Below, piece after piece: positions 34,255-42,587 of a DNA stretch of 64,000 nucleotides (within the stretch, counting starts at the first letter, position 1; each line of letters begins with the position of its first letter). Position numbers and translations under genes: made by a program. The notes beneath the pieces were generated by a model. The model searched no databases. It saw only the letters and a program-made list of their open reading frames with translations, and had not been told where the DNA came from. This DNA is from CAYFKJ01 sp964343605 (GTDB lineage: Bacteria; Pseudomonadota; Alphaproteobacteria; UBA2966). The DNA is taken from positions 434,001-498,000 of the forward strand of contig CAYFKJ010000002.1 of the NCBI GenBank assembly GCA_964343605.1, given 5' to 3'.

Positions 34255-35904
34255 TCAGACGATTGATTTGAGAATTCTCTCGGGCGGAAAACGGATCGAC
34301 GCGACCGTGCCGACACCGACTTTGCTCTCGAGGATCAGCCGGCCATCGTGCAGTTTCGCCATCGCCGACACCAGCGGCAAACCAAGACCGGTTCCCTGGT
34401 GATCGGAATCGAAAGCATTGTCCACCTGCCGGAACGGCGACAGTGCCTTCTCCATGTCGGGTTCGGCGATGCCGATACCGGTGTCCTGCACCTGCAATTC
34501 CACCGCCCCGTCCTCGCACGACAACGTGCGAACCGTGACGGTCCCGCCTTTCGGTGTGAATTTGACGGCGTTGCTCAAAAGGTTTTGCAGCATTTGGGTG
34601 ACGAGGCGTGCATCGCCGGCGATGCGGACCGGCTTATCCGGCAAATCCGCAATGAGCGATACGCCGGTTTCTTCGGCCTTCAGACGCATGATCGCATTGG
34701 ACTGTTCGACAATTTCGGAGATATCGACGTCGCTCTCGTTCAAGCCGAGTTCTCCGGCCTCAACCTTGGAAAGATCAAGGATATCGTTGATGATCTGCAG
34801 CAGGTGTTGGCCCGAACCAAGAATATCGTTGACGCTTTCTTTCTGCCTGTCGGTCAGTTCGCCAAGGTAATTTTGTGTGAGCACTTGGCTAAATCCGATG
34901 ATGGCGTTCAGCGGCGTCCGGATCTCGTGGCTCATGTTGGCGAGAAATTCGGACTTAGCCTGATTGGCGCGATCGGCTTCCTCCTTGGCGATCCGTGCCA
35001 TGATTTCGGCTTGCTTTCGATCTTCGACCTCCTCGGCGTAGGCTGCTAGCAGCTTCTGGATGCGCGATGCGAATATGAGGCCCAATGCGGCGAATATCAG
35101 GAACGTCACGATGATGCCCGGCATCACCGACTTCCTCAGTTCGGCGCCGGGCATCTTGACGCGCCAGGACAGCACACCACCTGTCGATCCGTCGAACAGC
35201 TGAAGCGACAGGGAAACCTCGTCCGGCCCGGGTTGTTCCTTGTACTGCAACTGGCTGAGGCCGAAGTCGGTGCCCAGTTCCGTGAGGCGTTCCGTGCTCA
35301 GGCTGCGCGATATCAGCAGCACCGCATCCGTCGGTTCCGCTATCTCCTCCTCGTTTTCATATCGATAGCCGACAATGCGCGTGGCGGCAGCAACATGAAC
35401 AACGTCGTCGACTTTGAAAAATCCGACTTGCGTCACGGGGTCTTCTTCCTTCGGACCGGCGCGGGCTTGTCTCACCAGATCAACAAGGCCTTTAGAGAAG
35501 AGGGTGCGCGGGTCCGATGTGCTCCGCTCCCCTTCAACAGCGCCGTAGATAAGCCGATCGTCGGCATCAAAGGCCTGGGCGGTGGCAACGCCGTTTGTTT
35601 CGTAAAGATATTCGGCAATATTGCTTTGGGCCCAGGTCAGGTCGAGCTTATTAACGATGTTGTTGGCTGTTTGATCCCAGTAGGCATTATCGAGGCTGAG
35701 CGTGGAAATCGACCGCTGCTCGGCTGCCAGGATGGCCGCCATCAGACGCTTCGATTCGTTGACGGCGACGCGGTCCTGGCTTTGGGCCGACAAGTAGACG
35801 AGAACGAGTATGGCGATGGCGGAAACGGCGACGATCAAAGCGGGCGGTGTCGCCAACTGGCTGAAATTCGGTGCCCGGGTTTTTATCTCGCTTTTGTTCT
35901 GCAT
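34255..35904 (-). CDS. Membrane sensor histidine kinase with CHASE4 domain
   Basis: 549-aa kinase. TM1 about 22-42 and TM2 about 266-286 enclose a CHASE4-type sensor region (ISTLSLDNAYWDQTANNI...). A coiled coil (288-320) leads to HisKA with the phospho-histidine in SHEIRTPLN (H326), then HATPase_c with the N box (QNLLSNAVKF) and G boxes (DTGIG, GTGLGL). The kinase lacks a receiver and there is no response regulator adjacent. ATG 35904 is preceded by GGAGAT at seven bases. It converges with phhB and is followed upstream by the NTF2-like gene; the cognate ligand is unknown. Confidence 0.9.
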   Translation of the reverse strand: MQNKSEIKTRAPNFSQLATPPALIVAVSAIAILVLVYLSAQSQDRVAVNESKRLMAAILAAEQRSISTLSLDNAYWDQTANNIVNKLDLTWAQSNIAEYLYETNGVATAQAFDADDRLIYGAVEGERSTSDPRTLFSKGLVDLVRQARAGPKEEDPVTQVGFFKVDDVVHVAAATRIVGYRYENEEEIAEPTDAVLLISRSLSTERLTELGTDFGLSQLQYKEQPGPDEVSLSLQLFDGSTGGVLSWRVKMPGAELRKSVMPGIIVTFLIFAALGLIFASRIQKLLAAYAEEVEDRKQAEIMARIAKEEADRANQAKSEFLANMSHEIRTPLNAIIGFSQVLTQNYLGELTDRQKESVNDILGSGQHLLQIINDILDLSKVEAGELGLNESDVDISEIVEQSNAIMRLKAEETGVSLIADLPDKPVRIAGDARLVTQMLQNLLSNAVKFTPKGGTVTVRTLSCEDGAVELQVQDTGIGIAEPDMEKALSPFRQVDNAFDSDHQGTGLGLPLVSAMAKLHDGRLILESKVGVGTVASIRFPPERILKSIV

Positions 35905-35960
35905 CGATCTCCGGGGGGGCTCGGAGGGAATGGAGGAGCTAGATATTTTCTCGGTCGCGC

Positions 35961-36329
35961 TCAGTCCTCGGCGAAGAAAGCTTTGTTAACGATACGCCAG
36001 CCGTCGGCGGTTTCCATCATCGTCAGGTAGTCGGTGAAGTGGCCACCTTGGTACAAATCCTCGACCTCGACGACGGCGACCGAACCCGTGCGGTTGACGG
36101 ATACGATCCGCATGTCGAAGGCCTCCCCCTGATCTTTTGGTTTCGGGGCGCTGGCAACATAATCGAAAAATGTCTCGACGGGAAACTCCCGTTTGTCGCC
36201 CTTGCGTTCGCCATAGAGCCAGCACTGGGCGTGGAAAATCCGCCTTAGGCGTTCGACGTCGCCCTCGTACATGCCGAGGAAGTAATCCTCGACGACGCGT
36301 TCGACGGCGGCATTGTCCGTGTCACCCAT
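35961..36329 (-). CDS. NTF2-like (putative lumazine-binding/SnoaL-like) protein
   Basis: 122-aa cytosolic protein with the cone-shaped NTF2 fold: an N-terminal helix (VERVVEDYFLGMYEGDVERLRRIF), a hydrophobic pocket H-A-Q-C-W-L-Y-G, and C-terminal strands (DYLTMMETADGWRIVNKAF). This matches the family often annotated as putative lumazine-binding or DUF4440-like, which includes isomerases, dehydratases and non-catalytic binders. Its start is six bases after the end of the 5-oxoprolinase gene, in the same direction, so it is almost certainly co-transcribed and may handle the same substrate. Confidence 0.8.
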   Translation of the reverse strand: MGDTDNAAVERVVEDYFLGMYEGDVERLRRIFHAQCWLYGERKGDKREFPVETFFDYVASAPKPKDQGEAFDMRIVSVNRTGSVAVVEVEDLYQGGHFTDYLTMMETADGWRIVNKAFFAED

Positions 36330-36335
36330 TGCGCT

Positions 36336-39300
36336 TCACTCCGCCGCTTCGGCCGTGTCCCTCCGTTCCGCCGGATCACCATAGCCCCCGCCGGTCGGGG
36401 TTTGAATGACGAAAACGTCACCGGCCTCCAGTTCGGCGGATTCGCAGGGGCCGAGGTCGAGCCGGTCGCCGTTGGTCCGTTCGACCCAGTTCCTGCCGCA
36501 CTGTCCACTGTCGCCACCGGCCATGCCGTAGGGCGGTACCACCCGGTGAGAGGCCAGGATGGACGCCGTCATGGCCTCGAGGAAACGCATGCGCCTGAGC
36601 GTGCCATCACCGCCGTTGTGCCGGCCCCGGCCGCCGGAGCCCCGACGGATATGGAAGCTTTCCAGCAGGACCGGAAAACGCCACTCCAGAATTTCCGGAT
36701 CGGTCAGCCGGGCATTGGTCATGTGGGTGTGAACCGCCGAGGTGCCGTCGAAGTCGGGACCCGCGCCCGAGCCGCCGCAAATGGTTTCGTAGTATTGGTG
36801 GCGGTCGTTGCCGAACGTGAAATTGTTCATCGTGCCTTGCGCGGCCCCCATGACGCCGAGCGCACCGTAGAGGGCATCGGTGATGCACTGGGAGGTTTCG
36901 ACGTTGCCGGCGACGACGGCGGCGGGATAGCTTGGCCGCAGCATGGAGCTTTCGGGAATGACGATTTCAAGGGGCTTGAGGCAGCCGCCGTTCAACGGGA
37001 TTTCGTCATCGACCAAGGTGCGGAAGACATACAACACCGCTGCTTTGGCCACGGCGGTCGGCGCGTTGTAGTTGGTCGGCAACTGTTCGGATGTTCCGGT
37101 GAAGTCGATGACCGCCCGCCGTTCGGCGTGATCAACCTTGATATCGATCTGGATTTGGCTGCCGTCGTCCATGGGGTAGGTGAAGGCGCCGTCGTCCAGC
37201 ACGTCGAGCACGCGGCGCACCGATTCCTCGGCGTTGTCCTGGACGTGGTCCATGTAGGCTTGAACGACATCCAGGCCGAAATGGGCAACCATGCGCCGGA
37301 GTTCCTGCACGCCCTTTTCGCAAGCCGCAATCTGGGCCTTGAGGTCGGCGATGTTCTGATGCGTGTTGCGGGTCGGATACTTCCCGGACAGCAAAAGTTC
37401 GGTGATTTCGGTTTCGAGGAAGGTGCCGCGGTCGACCAGCTTGAAGTTGTCGATCAGGACGCCTTCCTCCTCCACGGTCTGCGAGTTCGGCGGCATCGAG
37501 CCCGGCGTCACGCCGCCGATGTCAGCGTGATGACCCCGCGATCCGACGTAGAACAAAACGTCCTCACCGGCCTGATCGAACACCGGCGTGATGATGGTGA
37601 TGTCCGGCAGATGCGTGCCGCCGTTGTAAGGCGCGTTGAGGCAGTAGACGTCGCCCGCGGCCATGGTGTCGGAGCGTTCGCGGATGACGGTCTGAATGCT
37701 TTCCGCCATGGATCCCAGATGCACCGGCATGTGCGGTGCGTTGGCCACCAGCTCGCCCTCCGGATTGAAGATGGCGCAGGAAAAATCCAGGCGTTCCTTG
37801 ATGTTGACCGAGTACGCCGTGTTCTCCAGCACCGCGCCCATCTGCTCGGCGATGGACATGAAAAGGTTGTTGAAGATTTCCAGCATCACCGGGTCGACGT
37901 CGGTGCCGATGGCCACGCGGTCCTCCCGCGGCGTAATGCGGCTGAGAACCAGATGGTCGCGGTCGGTCAGTTCGGCCCGCCAGCCAGGTTCGACCACGTT
38001 GGTGCCGTGAGGCTCGGTGACGATGGCGGGCCCCGTGACGGAATCGCCCGGTGCCAGTTCGCTGCGGTCGACGATGGGCGCATCGAATGTTCGCCCGGCC
38101 ATGTGGACGTCGAGCCGCGTCTTTGCCTCCTCGGCGTGTTCTTGGCCACCGTCGCCCGGTATGACGGCGTCCTCGATATCCGTGGCGCCGCCGAGCGCCT
38201 CGACCGACAACGCCTCGACAATCAGTGTTTTCTCCGGCGTCACGAACCCGTAGCGCTGGCGATGGGCCGTCTCGAAGCGCTCGACCAGTTCCTCCATGGA
38301 GCCGAAATCGATGACCAGTGCATTGTCGGTGCCGTCGTAGCGCAGGTGCGCCTTAGGCACGAGGCGGATCGGGTCACCTGGCTCGACCTGGGTTTCCAGC
38401 TCGCCATGCACGGCGTCGCCCAACTCGGCAAGTACGCCATGCAGGCGTTCCATCACGCTGCCTTCGAGCCGTTCCTCGACGGCCCGTTCGCGCATGGCCG
38501 AAATATCGGCCAGGCCCATGCCGTATGCGGAAAGCACCCCGGCATGGGGGTGCAGGAACACCCGGTTCATGCCGAGCGCGTCCGCCACCAGGCAGGCGTG
38601 CTGACCGCCCGCGCCGCCGAAACAGCAGAGGGTGTACTCGGTTACGTCGTAGCCGCGCTGCACCGAAATCTTCTTGATGGCGTTGGCCATGTTCTCGACG
38701 GCGATGGAAAGAAATCCTTCGGCGACTTCCTCGGGCGTCCGCTTGTCGCCGGTGGCCACCTCGATCTCGGCCGCGAGGGCGGCAAACTTCTCGCGCACCA
38801 CGTCGAGATCCAGGGGTTCGTCGGCGCCGGGACCGAAAACGCGGGGAAAGAACTCAGGTGAGAGCTTGCCCAGCATCACGTTGCAATCGGTCACCGTCAG
38901 CGGGCCGCCCTTGCGGTAGCAGGCGGGGCCGGGATTGGCGCCAGCCGAGTCAGGCCCGACCCGATAGCGCGCACCGTCAAAATGAAGGATCGAACCGCCG
39001 CCCGCAGCCACGGTATGGATGTACATCATAGGGGCCCGCATGCGCACGCCTGCGACCTCGGTTTCGAAGGCCCGCTCGAACTCGCCGTCGTAGTGGGAAA
39101 CGTCGGTCGATGTCCCACCCATGTCGAAGCCGATGATGCGGTCAAAGCCCGCCATCTCCGAAGTCCGCACCGCGCCGACAACGCCGCCCGCCGGGCCGGA
39201 CAGGATGGCGTCCTTGCCCTGGAACAACTGCGCGTCCGTCAGGCCGCCGGAGGACTGCATGAACATCAGCTTGGTGGTGTCCTTGTCATCCGTGACAACG

Positions 39301-39986
39301 TCCGCCGCCACCTGATCGACATAGCGACAGAGGATCGGCGAGAGGTAAGCGTCGACGACCGTGGTGTCGCCCCGGCTGACCAGCTTCATCAGCGGACTGG
39401 TCTGGTGGCTGGTGGAGATCTGGGTGAAGCCGATTTCACGGGCCAGTTCGGCCACCCGCGCTTCGTGATCGGAGTAGCGGTAGCCGTGCATGAAGGCGAT
39501 GGCGGCTGACCGGATGCCGGCGTCGAATGCGGCCTGCAATCCGGCGCGCGCGGACTCCGGAGCGAGCGGGATCAACACCTCACCCCTGGCACCGATCCGC
39601 TCGTCGACCTCGACCACCCGCTCGTACAACATTTCGGGCAGCACGATGTGCCTGTCGAACAGTTTGGGCCGGGCCTGGTAGCCGATGCGCAGGCTGTCGG
39701 CAAATCCGCGCGTCGTGACGAAAACGGTGCGCTCGCCCTTGCGTTCCAGCAGGGCATTGGTGGCGACCGTGGTGCCCATTTTGACCGCCGCGATGGTGTC
39801 GGCGGGCAAGGGATCGTCCTGGCCGAGCTTGAGCACGTCGCGAATGCCCTGCAGTGCCGCATCGGCATAGCGCTCGGGATTTTCCGACAAAAGCTTGTGC
39901 GTGATCACCTCGCCGTCCGGGGCATGGGCCACGATATCGGTGAACGTGCCACCCCGATCGATCCAGAATTGCCAGCGATCGTGCAT
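36336..39986 (-). CDS. oplAH: 5-oxoprolinase / hydantoinase A-B fusion
   Basis: 1216-aa protein joining an HyuA-like half (1 to about 690) and an HyuB-like half (about 700-1190). HyuA motifs are D-R-G-G-T-F-T-D at the N-terminus, K-M-G-T-T-V-A-T-N, and F-D-M-G-G-T-S-T-D-V. HyuB shows NLFMSIAEQMG, S-R-G-H-H-A-D-I-G-G and the C-terminal P-T-G-G-G-Y-G-D-P. This single-chain form matches eukaryotic-type ATP-dependent 5-oxoprolinase, which opens 5-oxo-L-proline to glutamate; related enzymes open hydantoins or degrade acetophenone-type compounds, so the substrate is not certain. It is divergent from a GntR regulator and a TRAP transporter. Confidence 0.9.
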   Translation of the reverse strand: MHDRWQFWIDRGGTFTDIVAHAPDGEVITHKLLSENPERYADAALQGIRDVLKLGQDDPLPADTIAAVKMGTTVATNALLERKGERTVFVTTRGFADSLRIGYQARPKLFDRHIVLPEMLYERVVEVDERIGARGEVLIPLAPESARAGLQAAFDAGIRSAAIAFMHGYRYSDHEARVAELAREIGFTQISTSHQTSPLMKLVSRGDTTVVDAYLSPILCRYVDQVAADVVTDDKDTTKLMFMQSSGGLTDAQLFQGKDAILSGPAGGVVGAVRTSEMAGFDRIIGFDMGGTSTDVSHYDGEFERAFETEVAGVRMRAPMMYIHTVAAGGGSILHFDGARYRVGPDSAGANPGPACYRKGGPLTVTDCNVMLGKLSPEFFPRVFGPGADEPLDLDVVREKFAALAAEIEVATGDKRTPEEVAEGFLSIAVENMANAIKKISVQRGYDVTEYTLCCFGGAGGQHACLVADALGMNRVFLHPHAGVLSAYGMGLADISAMRERAVEERLEGSVMERLHGVLAELGDAVHGELETQVEPGDPIRLVPKAHLRYDGTDNALVIDFGSMEELVERFETAHRQRYGFVTPEKTLIVEALSVEALGGATDIEDAVIPGDGGQEHAEEAKTRLDVHMAGRTFDAPIVDRSELAPGDSVTGPAIVTEPHGTNVVEPGWRAELTDRDHLVLSRITPREDRVAIGTDVDPVMLEIFNNLFMSIAEQMGAVLENTAYSVNIKERLDFSCAIFNPEGELVANAPHMPVHLGSMAESIQTVIRERSDTMAAGDVYCLNAPYNGGTHLPDITIITPVFDQAGEDVLFYVGSRGHHADIGGVTPGSMPPNSQTVEEEGVLIDNFKLVDRGTFLETEITELLLSGKYPTRNTHQNIADLKAQIAACEKGVQELRRMVAHFGLDVVQAYMDHVQDNAEESVRRVLDVLDDGAFTYPMDDGSQIQIDIKVDHAERRAVIDFTGTSEQLPTNYNAPTAVAKAAVLYVFRTLVDDEIPLNGGCLKPLEIVIPESSMLRPSYPAAVVAGNVETSQCITDALYGALGVMGAAQGTMNNFTFGNDRHQYYETICGGSGAGPDFDGTSAVHTHMTNARLTDPEILEWRFPVLLESFHIRRGSGGRGRHNGGDGTLRRMRFLEAMTASILASHRVVPPYGMAGGDSGQCGRNWVERTNGDRLDLGPCESAELEAGDVFVIQTPTGGGYGDPAERRDTAEAAE

Positions 39987-40036
39987 GTCTTGGTTTTCCT
40001 ATTCCCTGCCGCCGCTTTGGTAGCATCCATTCGGCG

Positions 40037-40065
40037 TTGACATAAATAAATTCACCGTGTATATA
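40037..40065 (+). promoter_or_regulatory. Sigma-70 promoter of the GntR-TRAP unit
   Basis: TTGACA at 40037-40042 and TATATA at 40060-40065 are separated by 17 bases, an almost ideal housekeeping promoter. It points to the GntR gene. The start should lie near 40072, giving an untranslated leader of about 85 bases. It shares the region with the leftward 5-oxoprolinase gene. Confidence 0.6.
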
Positions 40066-40157
40066 AATGCCATCATTGGCTGTTTCGGTCAAGGAAGTTG
40101 TTTGCGGAATGTCCGGTTGCGGGCATTTTGCTGTCGCGGGGGCGAGGTTCAGGCGGT

Positions 40158-40904
40158 ATGGCCGAGGTGCGTAACGGCGAACTGCAAAGACGGCGCGGAC
40201 GTCCGAAAGGGACGGGCGCCGCTGCTGTTTATGAAGCGTTGCGCCAACGCATTCTCGATTTGACGCTGGCGCCGGGGACCGACATCGAGGAAGCCGGCAT
40301 CGTCGACGAATTCTCCGTCTCCCGCACACCTGTCCGCGAGGCCCTGATCCGTTTGGCGTCGGATGGTCTCGTGACGATGCTGCCTAACCGTGGGGCCCGC
40401 GTCGCCGGGCTCGACTTTGCTGAAATCCCGCAATATTTCGAAGCCCTCGATCTGACGCAGCGCGCTGTGACACGCTGGGCGGCGATGCGGGCCGGTAAGA
40501 AAGATCTCAGACGTATCCGGATGGCCGGCGAAACCTTCGACCAGGCGGTCGAGCGGGGCGACGTCCTCGACATGATCGACCGCAACCGGGAATTCCACGC
40601 CTTGATCGGCGGCGCCTGCGGTAACATTCACCTCGAACGAACTTATCTGCGTCTCTTGGACGAAGGCCTGCGCCTGGCGCGCCTGTCCTATGCCTACGAA
40701 GATCCGAACAGCGACGACCGGCAGCGGCACCTCGATCGAACCTTGAACGAGCACGCGGAAATGGTCGCCGCCTTCGAGGCGCGAGACGGAGACAAGGCGG
40801 AGCGGCTCGCGGCCATTCATGCCGGACACTTCAAGGAAAGAATGACGGCCTACCTCGGGCAGGACATGTCGGGGGATGTGGCCATCGTCAGCGCCGCCGG
40901 CTAG
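40158..40904 (+). CDS. GntR-family transcriptional regulator (FCD/FadR subfamily)
   Basis: 248-aa regulator. The N-terminal winged helix has the GntR signature (ALRQRILDLTLAPGTDIEEAGIVDEFSVSRTPVREALIRLASDGLV) and the C-terminal FCD all-helical domain has metal or effector residues (DRNREFH, DRTLNEHAEMV). FCD members typically sense carboxylic acids or sugar acids. Located between a divergent 5-oxoprolinase and a downstream TRAP operon, it probably controls both. ATG 40158 is used because a frame from 40098 has no support. An operator is not clearly visible; it may overlap the promoter at 40037-40065. Confidence 0.88.
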   Translation: MAEVRNGELQRRRGRPKGTGAAAVYEALRQRILDLTLAPGTDIEEAGIVDEFSVSRTPVREALIRLASDGLVTMLPNRGARVAGLDFAEIPQYFEALDLTQRAVTRWAAMRAGKKDLRRIRMAGETFDQAVERGDVLDMIDRNREFHALIGGACGNIHLERTYLRLLDEGLRLARLSYAYEDPNSDDRQRHLDRTLNEHAEMVAAFEARDGDKAERLAAIHAGHFKERMTAYLGQDMSGDVAIVSAAG

Positions 40905-40961
40905 AGCGGCCAGTATCGTTAGTTGGGTAATTCAGAACGAACAAAAACAGGGAGAACGACA

Positions 40962-41933
40962 ATGCGAAAACAATTCACTGCGCTGGCGGCCGCCGCCGCC
41001 TTTGCCGTGGCGGCCAACGCCGCCGCCCAGACCAAGTGGGATATGCCGACGCCGTATCCGGACGCTACCTTCCACACCGCCAACATCCAGCAGTTCGCCG
41101 ATGACGTGAAGGCGGCCACCGGCGGCGCTCTGGAGATCAAGGTTCACAGCGCCGGATCGCTCTTCAAGCACAAGGAAATCAAGGGCGCCATCCGCAGCGG
41201 CCAGGTGCCCATCGGCGAATTCTTCATGGGCCTGTTGGCCAACGAGCACCCCGTGTTCGGTTTGGATTCACTGCCGTTCCTGGCAACCGATTACGATGCC
41301 GCCGCCAAGCTTTGGAAAGCGACCAAGCCCACGGCCTCCAGCCAGTTCGACAAGCAGGGTCTGCAGATCCTCTTCTCCGTGCCGTGGCCGCCCCAAGGCC
41401 TGTATGCCAAGAAGGCGATCAATACCGCCAGCGACATGAAGGGCATGAAGTTCCGCGCCTACAACGCCAATACGACGCGCATGGCAGAACTCTCGGGCGC
41501 CGCACCGACGCAGATCGAGGTCGCCGACCTGCCGCAGGCCTTCGCCACCGGCCGGGTCGACGCCATGATCACCTCGCCGTCCACGGGCGTTTCCAACAAG
41601 GCCTGGGATTTCCTTTCGCACTTCCACCACATCCAGGCGTGGATTCCGAAGAACGTCGTGGTGGTCAACAAGCGTGCCCTGGCGCGTCTTGATGATAAGA
41701 CCCGTCAGGCGGTGCTTGACGCCGCCGCCAAGGCGGAAGCCCGCGGCTGGAAAAAGAGCATGGCGGAAACCGACGAGAAGATCGCCATCCTCAAGAAAAA
41801 CGGCGTCAACATCATGACGCCGAGCACCGCCCTTATGACATCGCTGAAAGACATCGGCGCCACCATGAGCGGCGAGTGGGTCAAGAAGGCGGGGTCCGAA
41901 GGCCAAGCCCTGCTGAAGGCCTATGGCATGTAG
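40962..41933 (+). CDS. dctP: TRAP transporter substrate-binding protein DctP
   Basis: 323-aa periplasmic binding protein. Sec signal peptide (KQFTALAAAAAFAVAANAAA, cut before QTKW) precedes the DctP fold. The conserved arginine that binds the substrate carboxylate lies in the K-G-M-K-F-R-A-Y segment, with V-E-V-x-P-type block EVADLPQAFATGRVDAMI after it. The ligand is therefore an organic acid; context points to 5-oxoproline or a related cyclic acid but this is inference. ATG 40962 has GGGAG at nine bases. It starts the dctPQM operon, 57 bases behind the GntR gene. Confidence 0.92.
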   Translation: MRKQFTALAAAAAFAVAANAAAQTKWDMPTPYPDATFHTANIQQFADDVKAATGGALEIKVHSAGSLFKHKEIKGAIRSGQVPIGEFFMGLLANEHPVFGLDSLPFLATDYDAAAKLWKATKPTASSQFDKQGLQILFSVPWPPQGLYAKKAINTASDMKGMKFRAYNANTTRMAELSGAAPTQIEVADLPQAFATGRVDAMITSPSTGVSNKAWDFLSHFHHIQAWIPKNVVVVNKRALARLDDKTRQAVLDAAAKAEARGWKKSMAETDEKIAILKKNGVNIMTPSTALMTSLKDIGATMSGEWVKKAGSEGQALLKAYGM

Positions 41934-41941
41934 TTTCGGGT

Positions 41942-41970
41942 AACGGGCCGGTGCAACGCCGGCCCGTTTT
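41942..41970 (+). terminator. Intercistronic hairpin after dctP
   Basis: A perfect 10-bp inverted repeat, AACGGGCCGG (41942-41951) and CCGGCCCGTT (41959-41968), with a T run of four, lies in the 73-base gap before dctQ. It may stop most transcripts or protect the dctP end, giving excess binding protein over the membrane subunits. Confidence 0.6.
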
Positions 41971-42006
41971 CTTTGTCCGGATCACCTCGTCAGGGACCCA
42001 TCCGTC

Positions 42007-42582
42007 ATGCGACGTTTCCTCGACAAGCTCTATCGTTTGAGCGGCGCGCTCGCCGCGGGCTTTATCGCACTGATTTGTATCACCGTCGTTTTGCAGGTCG
42101 GCGCCAACATCATTGACAAACTGGCCGGCTGGCTCACGGGGACGCCGCTCGGGCTGATCGTCCCTTCCTATGCCGAGTTCACCGGTTTCTTTTTGGCGGC
42201 GGCGACGTTCTTCGCCCTGGCCTACACTTTGCGCGAAGGCGGCCACATCCGCGTTACGCTGCTGGTCAGGCACCTCGAAGGCCGGCCGCGACGGGTGATC
42301 GAAATCTGGTGTTTAGGCGCCGCCACGGCGCTGACGGGCTATTTCACCGCCTACACCGTCAACCTCGTCTACGAATCCTACATCTTCAACGATCTCGCGG
42401 TCGGCATGGTGCCGTTGCCCATCTGGATTCCCCAACTCGCCATGGAGGCGGGACTGATCATCCTCGTCGTGGCGTTGGTGGACGAATTGCAGAACGTCCT
42501 CAGGGGCCGGCCGGCCTCGTACGATGGCGATGACGATCCGACCGGCGCGCCTGACGAGACCGCATCGTCGAGCATGGGTTAG
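42007..42582 (+). CDS. dctQ: TRAP transporter small permease DctQ
   Basis: 191-aa membrane protein with four hydrophobic helices in the standard DctQ arrangement (GALAAGFIALICITVVLQVGANII, then YAEFTGFFLAAATFFALAYTL, RVIEIWCLGAATALTGYFTAYT, IPQLAMEAGLIILVVALVDEL). It pairs with DctM to form the Na+-driven permease. It starts 73 bases after dctP behind a hairpin and ends five bases before dctM. The short acidic C-terminal tail (DGDDDPTGAPDE) is normal variation. Confidence 0.9.
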   Translation: MRRFLDKLYRLSGALAAGFIALICITVVLQVGANIIDKLAGWLTGTPLGLIVPSYAEFTGFFLAAATFFALAYTLREGGHIRVTLLVRHLEGRPRRVIEIWCLGAATALTGYFTAYTVNLVYESYIFNDLAVGMVPLPIWIPQLAMEAGLIILVVALVDELQNVLRGRPASYDGDDDPTGAPDETASSSMG

Positions 42583-42587
42583 CGAAC

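Noticed and set aside
36402..38861. Long open frame opposite the 5-oxoprolinase gene
   Set aside because: It is a shadow in GC-rich DNA; the oplAH strand carries strong conserved motifs throughout.
40037..40080. FadR-type operator at the GntR promoter
   Set aside because: I could not find a convincing palindrome matching the known half sites; only the promoter is claimed.
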